Part shown: positions 1 to 7,877 of the stretch, piece by piece
Position numbering within the stretch: position 1 is the stretch's first letter
Layout: every line of letters begins with the position of its first letter
NCBI GenBank assembly: GCA_934254925.1
Contig: CAKQMD010000015.1
Span: forward strand, 1-38,489
Direction of reading: 5' to 3'
Length of the DNA: 38,489 bases
DNA from: an uncultured Alphaproteobacteria bacterium
GTDB lineage: Bacteria > Pseudomonadota > Alphaproteobacteria > RF32 > CAG-239
Position numbers and translations under genes: made by a program
Notes under the pieces: model-generated
What the model was told of the DNA's origin: nothing
What the model saw: the letters and a program-made list of their open reading frames with translations, nothing else
Database searches by the model: none

Positions 1-1389
1 CTGACCGGAATTGGCGCTTACGGAATTACCGACAATGAGCGCGGCAAATTCTCGGCGCTTAATTTTGATGTCACCGGAACGACCGCGACAAGAATGCTCA
101 CCACATCGGGCAATATCTCTGATTTAAGCCTCCGCATCACCGGCGACGCCGATACAAGAGTGATGTCTTTGATAAAAATGGAAAATTTTAAAAACGACAT
201 TACTTTTAAAAACCTGGACTTTTATGCCAAAATAGAAAACGGTCATTATAACACCATGTTTATAAACGGTTCCGGCAAAAACGGCGGCAAAGTCAACATC
301 CAAGGAACCAACAATTTTTATTATGAGGGAAGTCGCGATTATGCTAAAGTTTTGGGACAAATGAATATCTCCACCGCCCCGGGAACAGTTTTGAATGCTA
401 ACAACGGCGCAATGGTATTTTGGAACTCCAAATGCGAATTTAATGATTCCATTATTACGCTTTCGCCACAAACATTTCCCAGCCATGCTTCCGGTAACTT
501 TTTCCAAAGCGAGGTAATCTGCAACGGCAGTACCGTTCTGAATGGTTATAAAGGTTTTGGCAGCTCCCTGACCTTGAATGACCAAAGCCGGGTGGACAAT
601 GCCCGCTTCATTTATACCGGATCTTTGAGCATCAATTCCGCTAAAGCCTCAATTAATATAACCGATGACCATTTGGTGGGCACTTATCTCCAGGAAACCT
701 CTTCTGTGAGTGTCAAAGCTGCCGCGGGAAGTCAGATAAGCCTTAAAGGCCAAATTTACCAAACCCAAGAAGACGTTGACTATACGCTGACCGGTCGTTT
801 GGTCACCGGAACGCCGCCGGAATTTCAAAAAATAGACGGCGCTTTTTATACCCAGCCGCCTTTACCCGATTTAAACCATTTGGCTACCCCGCAAACGTAT
901 GAGAAAAAGACCGACAGCAAGCAATATGGCGAGATCATCAAACAATATGATTCTTTGATCAAGGACAGCTCTTACAAAGGGATTAACTTGCTGCGGGAAC
1001 AGGACTTGACGGTGACGTTTAACGAAAACCGCTCTTCAAAACTGGCGGTGCAAGGCAAAGACGCTTCAGCCAAAGCTTTGGGTTTGGTTACCACCGATTG
1101 GCAAAACCAAGGCGACGTGGTCAAGTCGATCCAAGAACTGACAGATGCGCTTAATAAGATTCGACAGATGAGTTCGGAACTGGGCAACTATTATTCGATT
1201 GTTACTACGCGGGAAAATTTCACCCAAAACCTGATCAACGTTTTAACCGAAGGCGCCGACAAACTCACGCTTGCCGATATGAACGAGGAATCGGCCAATA
1301 TGTTGGCTTTACAAACCAGGCAGCAGCTGGCGGTCAATTCTCTTTCCTTGGCTTCCCAAGCCAGCCAGTCGATTTTAAAGTTGTTCTAG
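1..1389 (+). CDS. Flagellin with beta-helix-like central insert (5' truncated by window edge)
   Basis: This is the C-terminal part of a flagellin, the filament subunit exported through the flagellar type III apparatus. The frame is open from base 1, so the true start lies outside the window; alignment to the full copy at 19937 puts base 1 near residue 160. The first ~280 residues are rich in short beta-strand, Asn/Gly-turn segments (landmarks QGTNNFY, LNGYK, LNDQSRVDNA, ISLKGQIYQ) that suggest a parallel beta-helix. The last ~165 residues are a standard alphaproteobacterial flagellin C-terminal domain (TRENFTQNLI, GADKLTLADMNEE, LALQTRQQLA, ending SILKLF). The ends match the other copy closely while the centre diverges. 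The stop overlaps the stop of leftward yacG by 4 bases. Flagellin identity is firm; the beta-helix is inferred from sequence pattern. Confidence 0.93.
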   Translation: MTGIGAYGITDNERGKFSALNFDVTGTTATRMLTTSGNISDLSLRITGDADTRVMSLIKMENFKNDITFKNLDFYAKIENGHYNTMFINGSGKNGGKVNIQGTNNFYYEGSRDYAKVLGQMNISTAPGTVLNANNGAMVFWNSKCEFNDSIITLSPQTFPSHASGNFFQSEVICNGSTVLNGYKGFGSSLTLNDQSRVDNARFIYTGSLSINSAKASINITDDHLVGTYLQETSSVSVKAAAGSQISLKGQIYQTQEDVDYTLTGRLVTGTPPEFQKIDGAFYTQPPLPDLNHLATPQTYEKKTDSKQYGEIIKQYDSLIKDSSYKGINLLREQDLTVTFNENRSSKLAVQGKDASAKALGLVTTDWQNQGDVVKSIQELTDALNKIRQMSSELGNYYSIVTTRENFTQNLINVLTEGADKLTLADMNEESANMLALQTRQQLAVNSLSLASQASQSILKLF

Positions 1390-1586
1390 TCCTGCGGCTC
1401 TTCTTCGTCTGCCGCTTGAGTCAATGCTTTCTCTAACTCTTCGACGTCTTTTTCATCCATTCTTTCCGCCGCAAAACGGTATGTTCCGTCAAACCAACGT
1501 CCCAAATCGATATCCGCGCAGCGTTTCGAACAAAACGGACGATATTTCTTGTCTTCGACCTCTTTTTTGCAAATCGGGCATTTCAT
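1386..1586 (-). CDS. yacG: DNA gyrase inhibitor / zinc-binding protein YacG
   Basis: A small protein of the YacG family (66 residues), known in E. coli to bind and inhibit DNA gyrase. It shows the family zinc site: CPIC near the N-terminus, then CSKRC about 15 residues later, followed by the family block ADIDLGRWFDGTYR and an acidic tail. The ATG at 1586 was chosen because its ATGA overlaps the rng stop codon, giving translational coupling; an upstream TTG at 1637 would lie deep in rng. It is the last gene of a maf-rng-yacG operon, an arrangement common in alphaproteobacteria. Its stop overlaps the flagellin stop on the other strand. Confidence 0.9.
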   Translation of the reverse strand: MKCPICKKEVEDKKYRPFCSKRCADIDLGRWFDGTYRFAAERMDEKDVEELEKALTQAADEEEPQD

Positions 1587-2737
1587 TTCAGCACCCTCCC
1601 CGTTCCCCGGCAGCTTTCGCAGGGAACTGTCAGACAATCCTGCAGCGTCGGCCTTTTGCGGACGCGGATGATCTCGACGTTGCCGCCGCGACTCAAACCA
1701 GCGACCGTCGTCTTGACGTAATCGTTCCGCAGGCTTCTTTCCAAAAACTCAATAACGTTTTTCAAATATTTATATTCCGAATGTCCGGCAAAATCGATGA
1801 TAATTTTACCCGACAAATTCCGCAGGCGGATCTGCCGAACAATCTCCTCCGCCGCCTCCATATTCAACCGCGACAAGGAACCGTTGGCCTTGTCGTCGCC
1901 GCTGTCAACGTCAATCGCCACACAGGCCTTAGTTTCTTCAATAAACAACCGACCGCCGCTTTTGAGCCGCACCTGCGGATCAAGTGCCTCGACAATCATC
2001 TCTTCCACCCCGTAAGCGGCAAAAGGCTCGCTCTGATATTCGACCTCCATTCCCCGCTGTAGCAGGCTTTTTTCCAAATTATGGTCATTCACCGCAATTT
2101 GGCCGATGTTCTTCTCCCGCAACAAAACTTCATTCAGCAAATCGCCGCGTTTCCACAAAAGCCGAGGACTTTTGTCAACCTTAAAATCTGCGCTGATTTG
2201 TTCAAAAACACCGCGCAAACGGTCCATCTCGACAACGACTTCCGCCACGGGCACGTCAACGGCCGCCGTCCGAATGATCCACCCTTCCTGGCCTGTCGTG
2301 TTTTCCCAAACCTTTTCCTTATATTCTTCCGCTTTGAGCTTGTCTTCAATTTTGGCCGAAACCTCAACCGACATTTTATAAGGGCAATACACCACAAGGT
2401 TTCCTGCCAGCTGGATCCCTCTGACCAGCCGCGGCCCCTTTTCCGCCCGCTGTTCCTGACTGACCTGTACCACCAAACTTTCGCCTTCCGAAAGCGTCAG
2501 TTCTTCCAGACCGTTTTCTTCGGCATTGACAAAACCTTCCCGACCGGCACCAAGCTCGACAAAATATCCCGTTTTACCATTGGCCAAAGCCAGCTTGCGC
2601 GTGAGCTTTCCGACATAAACATCGCCTTCCGCCGCCTTGTTCAAATCGGCCACCAACAGTTCCGTCGCCTTTCCCTCTTCCAAAAGCGCCAAACGAATTT
2701 GAGATTTCTTTTTTTCATGGACCAAAGTTTTCATCAA
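1583..2737 (-). CDS. rng: Ribonuclease E/G family protein (short RNase G type)
   Basis: An endoribonuclease of the RNase E/G family that cuts single-stranded AU-rich RNA during rRNA and mRNA maturation. At 384 residues it is the short form, with no RNase E scaffold. An S1-like segment lies near residues 37-75 (GDVYVGKL, GKTGYFVELG, GREGFVN). The catalytic core has the metal-binding Asp pair in CVAIDVDSGD (about residues 275-285). The C-terminus ends in CESCRGTGRV, the zinc-link-like cysteines. It is preceded by maf after 13 bases and its stop overlaps the yacG start (ATGA). MMK gives two adjacent possible ATG starts; the upstream one was kept. Confidence 0.92.
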   Translation of the reverse strand: MMKTLVHEKKKSQIRLALLEEGKATELLVADLNKAAEGDVYVGKLTRKLALANGKTGYFVELGAGREGFVNAEENGLEELTLSEGESLVVQVSQEQRAEKGPRLVRGIQLAGNLVVYCPYKMSVEVSAKIEDKLKAEEYKEKVWENTTGQEGWIIRTAAVDVPVAEVVVEMDRLRGVFEQISADFKVDKSPRLLWKRGDLLNEVLLREKNIGQIAVNDHNLEKSLLQRGMEVEYQSEPFAAYGVEEMIVEALDPQVRLKSGGRLFIEETKACVAIDVDSGDDKANGSLSRLNMEAAEEIVRQIRLRNLSGKIIIDFAGHSEYKYLKNVIEFLERSLRNDYVKTTVAGLSRGGNVEIIRVRKRPTLQDCLTVPCESCRGTGRVLK

Positions 2738-2750
2738 TCTTCTCCGTAAC

Positions 2751-3320
2751 CTATCTGATTCCGATGCCGTTCAAAAGCTGTTTGGTTTCATAAAGCGGCA
2801 GGCCGACAACGCCGGAATAAGATCCCGTCATCTGCTGAACATAACCCGCCAATTCGCCTTCAATCTTATACCCGGAACAGCCTTTCCATTCTCCGCCGGC
2901 CAAATAAGCCTTAAGCTCCCCTTCGCTGAGCTTTTTCATCTTCACCCGCGTCACGTTAAGCCGGACAACGGGCTTTCCCTGCCGATCCACCGCGCAAACC
3001 GCCGAAAGCACACGATGTGTCCGTCCGGAAAGCAAACGCATAACCTTTTCCTGCTCAGCCTCATTGTCGGCCTTTTGCAAAATGCGGCTGCCGCAAACCA
3101 CCACCGTATCGCCGGAAAGGACGACCTCGCCGGGATGCCTTTGCGCCACGTGCAAAGCCTTTTCCCTGGCCATCCTCTTCACATAAGCCGAGGGCTTTTC
3201 TCCCCGCAGCGGTGTCTCGTCAATATCTGCCGGTTCAACCAGTTTCGGTTCATAATGAATCTGCGCCAACAATGCCTGTCGCTGCAAAGAGCCTGAAGCT
3301 AAAATAAAGTCCTTGGTCAT
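2751..3320 (-). CDS. maf: Maf-like nucleoside triphosphate pyrophosphatase
   Basis: A Maf/YhdE family house-cleaning pyrophosphatase that hydrolyses non-canonical or specific NTPs to the monophosphate plus PPi in the cytoplasm. Visible family motifs are LASGSLQRQALL near the N-terminus, the DE of ADIDET, SGDTVVV (about residues 73-79) and the C-terminal GYKIEG and GVVGLPLYET blocks. The length (189 residues) is normal. The ATG at 3320 was chosen because an AAGAGGA ribosome site sits just upstream; a GTG at 3344 would add eight basic residues. It is the first gene of maf-rng-yacG here. Confidence 0.9.
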   Translation of the reverse strand: MTKDFILASGSLQRQALLAQIHYEPKLVEPADIDETPLRGEKPSAYVKRMAREKALHVAQRHPGEVVLSGDTVVVCGSRILQKADNEAEQEKVMRLLSGRTHRVLSAVCAVDRQGKPVVRLNVTRVKMKKLSEGELKAYLAGGEWKGCSGYKIEGELAGYVQQMTGSYSGVVGLPLYETKQLLNGIGIR

Positions 3321-3406
3321 TTTTCCTCTTCTTCGTTTCGTCACAAAAAAAGAGCAAAAACCCCTTATAACGGATTCCTGCTCTCCTCTGTTAAAACCAC
3401 ATCCGT

Positions 3407-3832
3407 TTAAGCTTCGTCGTCATAAGTTTTTTCCATCCGCTCATGACGTTCCTGCGCTTCAATCGACAAAGTGGCCACCGGACGAACTTCCAAACGTTCG
3501 ATCCCGATGGGATCCCCGGTTTCTTCGCAATAGCCGTAAACACCGTCTTCGATTCGCTTAAGAGCCTCGTTGATTTTTGAAATCAACTTGCGGGCGCGGT
3601 CACGAGTCCGCAGTTCCAAAGCCTTATCCGCTTCAAGGGACGCGCGGTCGATTTCGTCCGGCTGATTCAAACCGCCTTGGCGCAAATCTTCCAATGTGTC
3701 TTTGGACTGACTGAGCAAAGACTTTTTCCACTCCAGAAGCTTCTGCCGAAAATACTCCACCTGCATTTCATTCATGTATTCTTCGTCGGGAGAGGGTCGG
3801 TAATCGGGGGGAAGAATAATTGTACTGTCCAT
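3407..3832 (-). CDS. dksA: RNA polymerase-binding transcription factor DksA
   Basis: DksA binds the RNA polymerase secondary channel and works with ppGpp to control rRNA, amino-acid and other promoters. The 141-residue protein has the coiled-coil region with an acidic tip (DEIDRASLEADKALELRTRD, about residues 60-79) and the C-terminal globular part IEDGVYGYCEETGDPIG...RLEVRPVATLSIEAQE. Only one of the four zinc cysteines of E. coli DksA remains; the others are Thr, Ser and Ala. This is usual in alphaproteobacterial DksA and suggests zinc-independent folding. An AAGGAGG site lies 5 bases before the ATG, and a promoter candidate lies at 3866-3893. Confidence 0.94.
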   Translation of the reverse strand: MDSTIILPPDYRPSPDEEYMNEMQVEYFRQKLLEWKKSLLSQSKDTLEDLRQGGLNQPDEIDRASLEADKALELRTRDRARKLISKINEALKRIEDGVYGYCEETGDPIGIERLEVRPVATLSIEAQERHERMEKTYDDEA

Positions 3833-3865
3833 AGTCGCCTCCTTGGCAAAATTTTAATAAACTTT

Positions 3866-3893
3866 CATATAGCAAGCAAATTAGCGATTTCAA
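3866..3893 (-). promoter_or_regulatory. Candidate sigma-70 promoter of dksA
   Basis: On the minus strand there is a -35 TTGAAA (3888-3893), a 16-base spacer and a -10 TATATG (3866-3871), about 35 bases before the dksA start. Both boxes are near consensus. It is predicted by eye only. Confidence 0.45.
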
Positions 3894-3951
3894 TTCTTAA
3901 CTTCAAGTAAAAAATAGCGTTTTTACCAAGCTATTCTTATCTTTGCCGCTT

Positions 3952-4371
3952 TCAACGCGTCAATTTTGCCAACTCCACCTCCACTCGCAGTTCAATCTCG
4001 TCAATCAGGGATTCCAACTGCGGATCATTGCTGGTCGTCCGCCGGTCTTTGACAAAACGGGAAATCTCAATCAACTTATCACGCGAAATATAACCGAGCA
4101 GCAAACCGTCGCGAATTTCCTCAAGCTTGCCAAGAAGCGACTGTCCGCGCTTGACCACCTGTTTTTTCTTGGCCTTCTCCTCTTCGTCATTCACCAGCTG
4201 CGCCGCAAAAATAGCCTCGCTGACGGCAATCCCCGCTGTTCCGGAAACCTGAGACGTCTCCGCCGCCGACGGCCCTTTCAGATAAGAGGAAAAACTCTCC
4301 CCGCTCACATTTTTCTTGGCCTTGGCCGGCCCCAAATCATTGCTCTTATTAACTTCGTTAACCTTAAACAC
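3952..4371 (-). CDS. fliX: Flagellar assembly regulator FliX
   Basis: FliX is an alphaproteobacterial protein that links completion of the early flagellar basal body to FlbD/sigma-54 expression of later flagellar genes (established in Caulobacter). The family signature is in the C-terminal half: LLGKLEEIRDGLLLGYISRD, then DPQLESLIDEIELRVEVELAKL at the end. The 139-residue length is normal. The start is a GTG at 4371 with GGAG 8 bases upstream; no later Met fits. It follows the prepilin-like gene by 12 bases and probably shares its mRNA. Its presence, with three flagellin loci, implies a flagellate or formerly flagellate cell. Confidence 0.9.
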   Translation of the reverse strand: MFKVNEVNKSNDLGPAKAKKNVSGESFSSYLKGPSAAETSQVSGTAGIAVSEAIFAAQLVNDEEEKAKKKQVVKRGQSLLGKLEEIRDGLLLGYISRDKLIEISRFVKDRRTTSNDPQLESLIDEIELRVEVELAKLTR

Positions 4372-4383
4372 TGCCGCGCTCCG

Positions 4384-4983
4384 CTACTGAAAAATCCATT
4401 TGATGTTGTTTTCCCTGTCGTCTTTTGTACAAATCGCCATGGCATCCTGCAGTCGCAGAGGCAATCTGTAGGTTCCGACCGGGAGACTGCCCTCCTCCGA
4501 AACCGGTGCCAGCCAAACGGCCTTTTTGCCGTTGGCCTGAATCTCGACCAGGTCCGACGTGTCGTTATAAGCCCAGGTCATTTGCAGCAGCTCGCCGCAG
4601 GCAACTTTTGACAGATTTTTAAATTCGATGGAATAACGAATGTTGCCCTCCGGCGTCACCGTCACCGGCAAAACGACCACGTCGCCGCCCATAGCATGTT
4701 TGATGCTGCGAGCGTTGCCGCGGCCAACAATCATGTCACTGGGAATAACCTTTTCATCCATCATTTGCAAATCGTCTCCGAGCTCCTCATAATCGCCGAC
4801 GACGGCAAAGCGGTTGCTGATGTTTTTCTGCAAAACGCGAAGCTGATCCGTAACCCTGCTGTAACGATAATTATCATAGGCTTTGTTGATCATCGCAATT
4901 GCCGATCCCCCGAGCACAGCAATCACGCCGAGGACGGCGATAACCTCCATCATTGTCCTGCCGTATTGGTCGTTTTTCAACAT
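4384..4983 (-). CDS. Type IV prepilin-like protein
   Basis: This 199-residue protein has a class III (prepilin) signal. A short charged leader ends in Gly8; the mature part then starts RTMME, with the essential Glu at +5, and runs into a hydrophobic helix (VIAVLGVIAVLGGSAIAMI). The remainder is a globular domain with two cysteines, in VACGEL and AICTKD, spaced as in a pilin disulfide loop. It resembles PilS-like pilins or pseudopilins, but I cannot name the subtype and no pilus assembly genes are in the window. The ATG at 4983 was preferred to the in-frame TTG at 4989 because GGAG is 8 bases before the ATG. It is upstream of, and probably co-transcribed with, fliX. Confidence 0.75.
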   Translation of the reverse strand: MLKNDQYGRTMMEVIAVLGVIAVLGGSAIAMINKAYDNYRYSRVTDQLRVLQKNISNRFAVVGDYEELGDDLQMMDEKVIPSDMIVGRGNARSIKHAMGGDVVVLPVTVTPEGNIRYSIEFKNLSKVACGELLQMTWAYNDTSDLVEIQANGKKAVWLAPVSEEGSLPVGTYRLPLRLQDAMAICTKDDRENNIKWIFQ

Positions 4984-5013
4984 TTTCAATCTCCGCTAAG
5001 CTTTACAAATCCT

Positions 5014-5042
5014 AGCATAGCACCAATTTTTGCGATTAACAA
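5014..5042 (-). promoter_or_regulatory. Candidate promoter of the prepilin-fliX pair
   Basis: On the minus strand there is a -35 TTGTTA (5037-5042), a 17-base spacer and a -10 TATGCT (5014-5019), about 30 bases before the prepilin ATG. The region between this gene and the divergent outer-membrane gene at 5165 is very AT-rich. It is a visual prediction only. Confidence 0.4.
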
Positions 5043-5086
5043 TAATTTTGTAATATAAATTTACTTTATTTTTAGAATATTTATTG

Positions 5087-5092
5087 TATAGT
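5087..5092 (+). promoter_or_regulatory. Possible -10 box for the outer-membrane protein gene
   Basis: TATAGT lies about 72 bases upstream of the ATG at 5165. It is in an AT-rich region with no clear -35 box at the right spacing, so only the -10 element is reported. Confidence 0.25.
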
Positions 5093-5164
5093 ACTTACTG
5101 TGTAAGCCTTTAGATTATATCTGAGCGGCTATACCGAATTCAACTTTATAAAGGAATTTATAAC

Positions 5165-5692
5165 ATGAAAAAAACTATTGGTACTTTAATGGTTGCCGCA
5201 TCGGCTCTCGCTTTTTCTGCCAGCGCCAATGCTTTGGAATTTACGCCGTATGTTGGTGTCGACTACAACTACACTGACGTTGCTTCGCATTCCGCCCACT
5301 TCAATTCCGGTTCGCTCAACGTCGGTACCAACTACAACAAATATTTCGGCACAGAACTCTTCTACCAATATTCTACAGAAGATAAAAAAGCTGGCGAAAA
5401 AACCAGAATCGAAGGTTATGGTTTGGATCTCTACGGCTATCTGCCGCTGGGTTGCGACCAGACTTTCTCTTTGTTAGGAACTGCCGGTATTGCAGAATAC
5501 AAAGTTACCAGCAAATATGACGGTGAAAAAGACAAAGACCACGGTTATGGTTACCGCCTCGGTGCCGGTGCCATGTACAACATTAACGAAAACGTTTCTG
5601 TTCACGCTTTGGCCCGTTATGTCTTCACCGACAAAATTGAAGGAATTGACCACCTGATGGAATACACCTTGGGTGCAAGATACAACTTCTAA
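5165..5692 (+). CDS. Outer-membrane beta-barrel protein (OmpA-like N-barrel type)
   Basis: A predicted 175-residue outer-membrane protein. The N-terminus is a Sec signal peptide of about 23 residues (MKKTIGTLMVAASALAFSAS, with cleavage after ANA). The mature part alternates polar and aromatic residues in strands, for example FTPYVGVDYNYTDV, KYFGTELFYQYS, GYGLDLYGYLPLG and VSVHALARYVF, and it ends in ...GARYNF with the C-terminal Phe that the Bam machinery recognises. This fits an eight-stranded barrel (OMP_b-brl type). No peptidoglycan-binding domain follows. AAAGGA precedes the ATG, and a strong terminator follows at 5712. The specific function is unknown. Confidence 0.85.
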   Translation: MKKTIGTLMVAASALAFSASANALEFTPYVGVDYNYTDVASHSAHFNSGSLNVGTNYNKYFGTELFYQYSTEDKKAGEKTRIEGYGLDLYGYLPLGCDQTFSLLGTAGIAEYKVTSKYDGEKDKDHGYGYRLGAGAMYNINENVSVHALARYVFTDKIEGIDHLMEYTLGARYNF

Positions 5693-5711
5693 TTCCGATT
5701 TTTTGTGTTAT

Positions 5712-5746
5712 AAAAGGAGAGTATGTTCAAGCATGCTCTCCTTTTT
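5712..5746 (+). terminator. Rho-independent terminator after the outer-membrane protein gene
   Basis: The arms GGAGAGTATG and CATGCTCTCC form a 10-bp stem with one G-T pair and a 6-base loop (TTCAAG), followed by TTTTT. An AAAA run in front makes it partly bidirectional. It lies between the barrel gene and the flavoprotein gene. Confidence 0.85.
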
Positions 5747-5760
5747 CTTAGGATAAAAAC

Positions 5761-6933
5761 ATGTCCCGACAAGACTATGACGTCATCATCATCGGCGCCG
5801 GCGCTTCCGGATTCTTTTGCGCGCTCAGCGCCCTGCAGCGCAAACGACGCGTTGCCGTCTTGGAACATCGTCGACAGGCGTTGTCCAAAGTTTCGGTTTC
5901 CGGCGGAGGCAACTGTAATTTCACCAATCTGAGGGCTTCGGCCTCAAACTATTGCTGTGCCGATCCCGATTTTCCCGCAACGGCCCTGAAAAAATATTCT
6001 CCGCAACAACTCCTGGCCTTTTTACAAAAAAACGGCCTGCGTTATTACGCCAAGACCCCCGGACGTCTTTTCTGCCGCGACGGTTCTCAAGCTCTGATTC
6101 AGATCCTGCACCGCCATACCGCCGGTGCTGACTTTTATCATGATTGCAGCCTCAAAAAACTGGACAAAGCCGAAGACCTTTTTCAACTGGACACCTCTGC
6201 CGGAAAATTTTCCTGTCGATCTTTGGTCGTGGCCACCGGCGGCCTTTCTTTCCCGCAATTGGGCGCCGACGATCTCGGTTATCGTATCGCCAAACAGTTC
6301 GGCTTGAAAATCATCCCGCCGCGACCGGCCCTGGTACCTTGGGAACTTTCTCCCGATTGGCGGCAAAAGCTTGCACCACTTAAAGGAATTTCTCTGCCGG
6401 TTGTCATCACCTGTACCAACCGTTCTGTGCAAGACGATCTCTTGCTCACGCATTTTGGCTTGTCCGGACCGGCGGTTTTGCGCAGCAGTCTTTTCTGGCA
6501 GCCGGGAATGCCCATTGAAATAAACCTTCTTCCGAGCCAAAATTGTGAAGAAATGCTGATTGCCGCCCGCAAGGAAGGAAGCCGCAAAAAAGCCGCAACG
6601 CTTCTCAAAGCGCACTTGCCGGAACGCCTGGTAGACTTTCTCACCGCCGAAGAAACGCGTTTCCTGGCCGAAACCTCAACCGCCGCCATCAAAAAACTGG
6701 CCGCATCGATCCATCATTGGCAGCTAACGCCGCTGCGAACGACCGGTTTTAAAAGCGCAGAAGTCACGGCCGGCGGTGTCGATACGGCAGCCGTCTCCCC
6801 TCAGTCTTTCGCCTGCAAAAACATCCCCGGACTCTACTTTGTCGGAGAAGTCCTTGACGTCACCGGAGACCTGGGCGGCTATAACCTGCAATGGGCATTT
6901 TCCAGCGGTTACTGCGCCGGATTATATGTCTAG
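5761..6933 (+). CDS. FAD-dependent oxidoreductase, HI0933/BaiN (YhiN) family
   Basis: A 390-residue flavoprotein of the HI0933-like family (also called YhiN, BaiN or aminoacetone oxidase family). The N-terminal Rossmann FAD motif is VIIIGAGASG (residues 8-17). The family block VSVSGGGNCNFTN follows near residue 45, then VVATGGLSFPQLGADDLGY in the middle. The C-terminal block TAGGVD...GLYFVGEVLDVTGDLGGYN is diagnostic. Family members are poorly defined physiologically; some act as bile-acid dehydrogenating enzymes in gut Firmicutes, which should not be transferred here. It starts 14 bases after the preceding terminator. Confidence 0.9.
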   Translation: MSRQDYDVIIIGAGASGFFCALSALQRKRRVAVLEHRRQALSKVSVSGGGNCNFTNLRASASNYCCADPDFPATALKKYSPQQLLAFLQKNGLRYYAKTPGRLFCRDGSQALIQILHRHTAGADFYHDCSLKKLDKAEDLFQLDTSAGKFSCRSLVVATGGLSFPQLGADDLGYRIAKQFGLKIIPPRPALVPWELSPDWRQKLAPLKGISLPVVITCTNRSVQDDLLLTHFGLSGPAVLRSSLFWQPGMPIEINLLPSQNCEEMLIAARKEGSRKKAATLLKAHLPERLVDFLTAEETRFLAETSTAAIKKLAASIHHWQLTPLRTTGFKSAEVTAGGVDTAAVSPQSFACKNIPGLYFVGEVLDVTGDLGGYNLQWAFSSGYCAGLYV

Positions 6934-6990
6934 AAAAATAAAAAAAACGCGCTATATTAAGAGAAAAACTAAAACCAAAGGATTAAAAAA

Positions 6991-7458
6991 ATGATCAAAA
7001 AACTGTCCGTCTTTTTATTTATTTTAGCCACAACCGCCTGCTCGCCGGCAGAAGACCCAACCCCTCAGGAAACCCCTGCCGCACCGAACGTCGCCATAGA
7101 AGACAAAATCTTCTCCTTTGACGCCGCTTCCCTGAAGCCGGGTTGCGACGAAGACAGCGAAATCGTCTGCGCCGTCAACCTCAACGCCAAATGCACGCTC
7201 AACCCGCATTTCTCTGAGTGCCAAAAAGGCCTGGTCCCCAATTTTGTCTTCATGGAAGACGAAAGCCTTGGCCGTCCCACCCGCCTGAGCTATAAGTTAC
7301 AGAAGATCAAACCGATCAATGCGGAAATGATAGAAGTCCACACCGTCGGCACTTGTGACGGCAATTGGTTTGGCTTGTGCCAGGGAAACATCATTTACGT
7401 CATGGCACCCCGTGACGGCCGCTGGGTCGTCAAGGACATTTACGCCCTCGGCAACTAA
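6991..7458 (+). CDS. Small exported protein, probable lipoprotein, unknown function
   Basis: I do not recognise this 155-residue protein. It starts with a lysine-rich, hydrophobic signal (MIKKLSVFLFILATTAC), suggesting lipidation at Cys17, although the residue at -3 (Thr) is not the usual Leu/Val/Ile. A Pro/Glu/Ala-rich linker follows, then a compact domain with cysteines at CDEDSEIVC, CTLNPHFSEC and GTCDGNWFGLC, which could form disulfides in the periplasm. The stop overlaps by 4 bases (CTAA) with the leftward gene that ends at 7455, with no terminator between them. Confidence 0.7.
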   Translation: MIKKLSVFLFILATTACSPAEDPTPQETPAAPNVAIEDKIFSFDAASLKPGCDEDSEIVCAVNLNAKCTLNPHFSECQKGLVPNFVFMEDESLGRPTRLSYKLQKIKPINAEMIEVHTVGTCDGNWFGLCQGNIIYVMAPRDGRWVVKDIYALGN

Positions 7459-7826
7459 TTGCCGGCGGAAAACTGCTCGTTGGAGTTCATCTGTTCCAAA
7501 TCGCGCTGCAAAGCCTGATTAGCCGGTGGCGTACCTTGTGCGTCTATTTTTTTCAAATCCTCAACATATTCCTGATATTTGCGTTGATAATCGGGAATTT
7601 CTTCCGTAGCTTGTTGCGGCGCACTCTCCTCGATGGTCACTGTCGGAACTTTGGGCTGGGGTTTGACGACCGGCGGCAATTTTTCTTGTGGATTCCATTG
7701 CCCTTCGGGGATAAAAAATTCCGGTTGCAGCTGCTTGCGCACATACCGCCCGTCGCTGTTTTGCGCATAAACGTTTACACCGGTTACAATCAGCAAAGCC
7801 ATCAACAGCCACAATATTTTTCGCAT
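7455..7826 (-). CDS. Exported Pro/Gln-rich protein of unknown function
   Basis: This 123-residue protein has an N-terminal signal peptide (MRKILWLLMALLIVTGVNVYA, cleavage probably after YAQ). The mature part is rich in Pro, Gln and Lys (KLPPVVKPQPKVPTV) and has a short helical segment near EIPDYQRKYQEYVEDLKK. No catalytic motif is visible. It is a hypothetical periplasmic protein. It converges on and overlaps the 6991 gene by 4 bases and diverges from the 7878 gene. Confidence 0.6.
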   Translation of the reverse strand: MRKILWLLMALLIVTGVNVYAQNSDGRYVRKQLQPEFFIPEGQWNPQEKLPPVVKPQPKVPTVTIEESAPQQATEEIPDYQRKYQEYVEDLKKIDAQGTPPANQALQRDLEQMNSNEQFSAGN

Positions 7827-7877
7827 CTCCGCCCTCTATCAACGATAAGTTAACCAATCTATTGTATGCTAACTTAC

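Noticed and set aside
3407..3832. Loss of zinc-finger cysteines in DksA as an anomaly
   Set aside because: The single-cysteine form is usual in alphaproteobacterial DksA, so it is a lineage trait.
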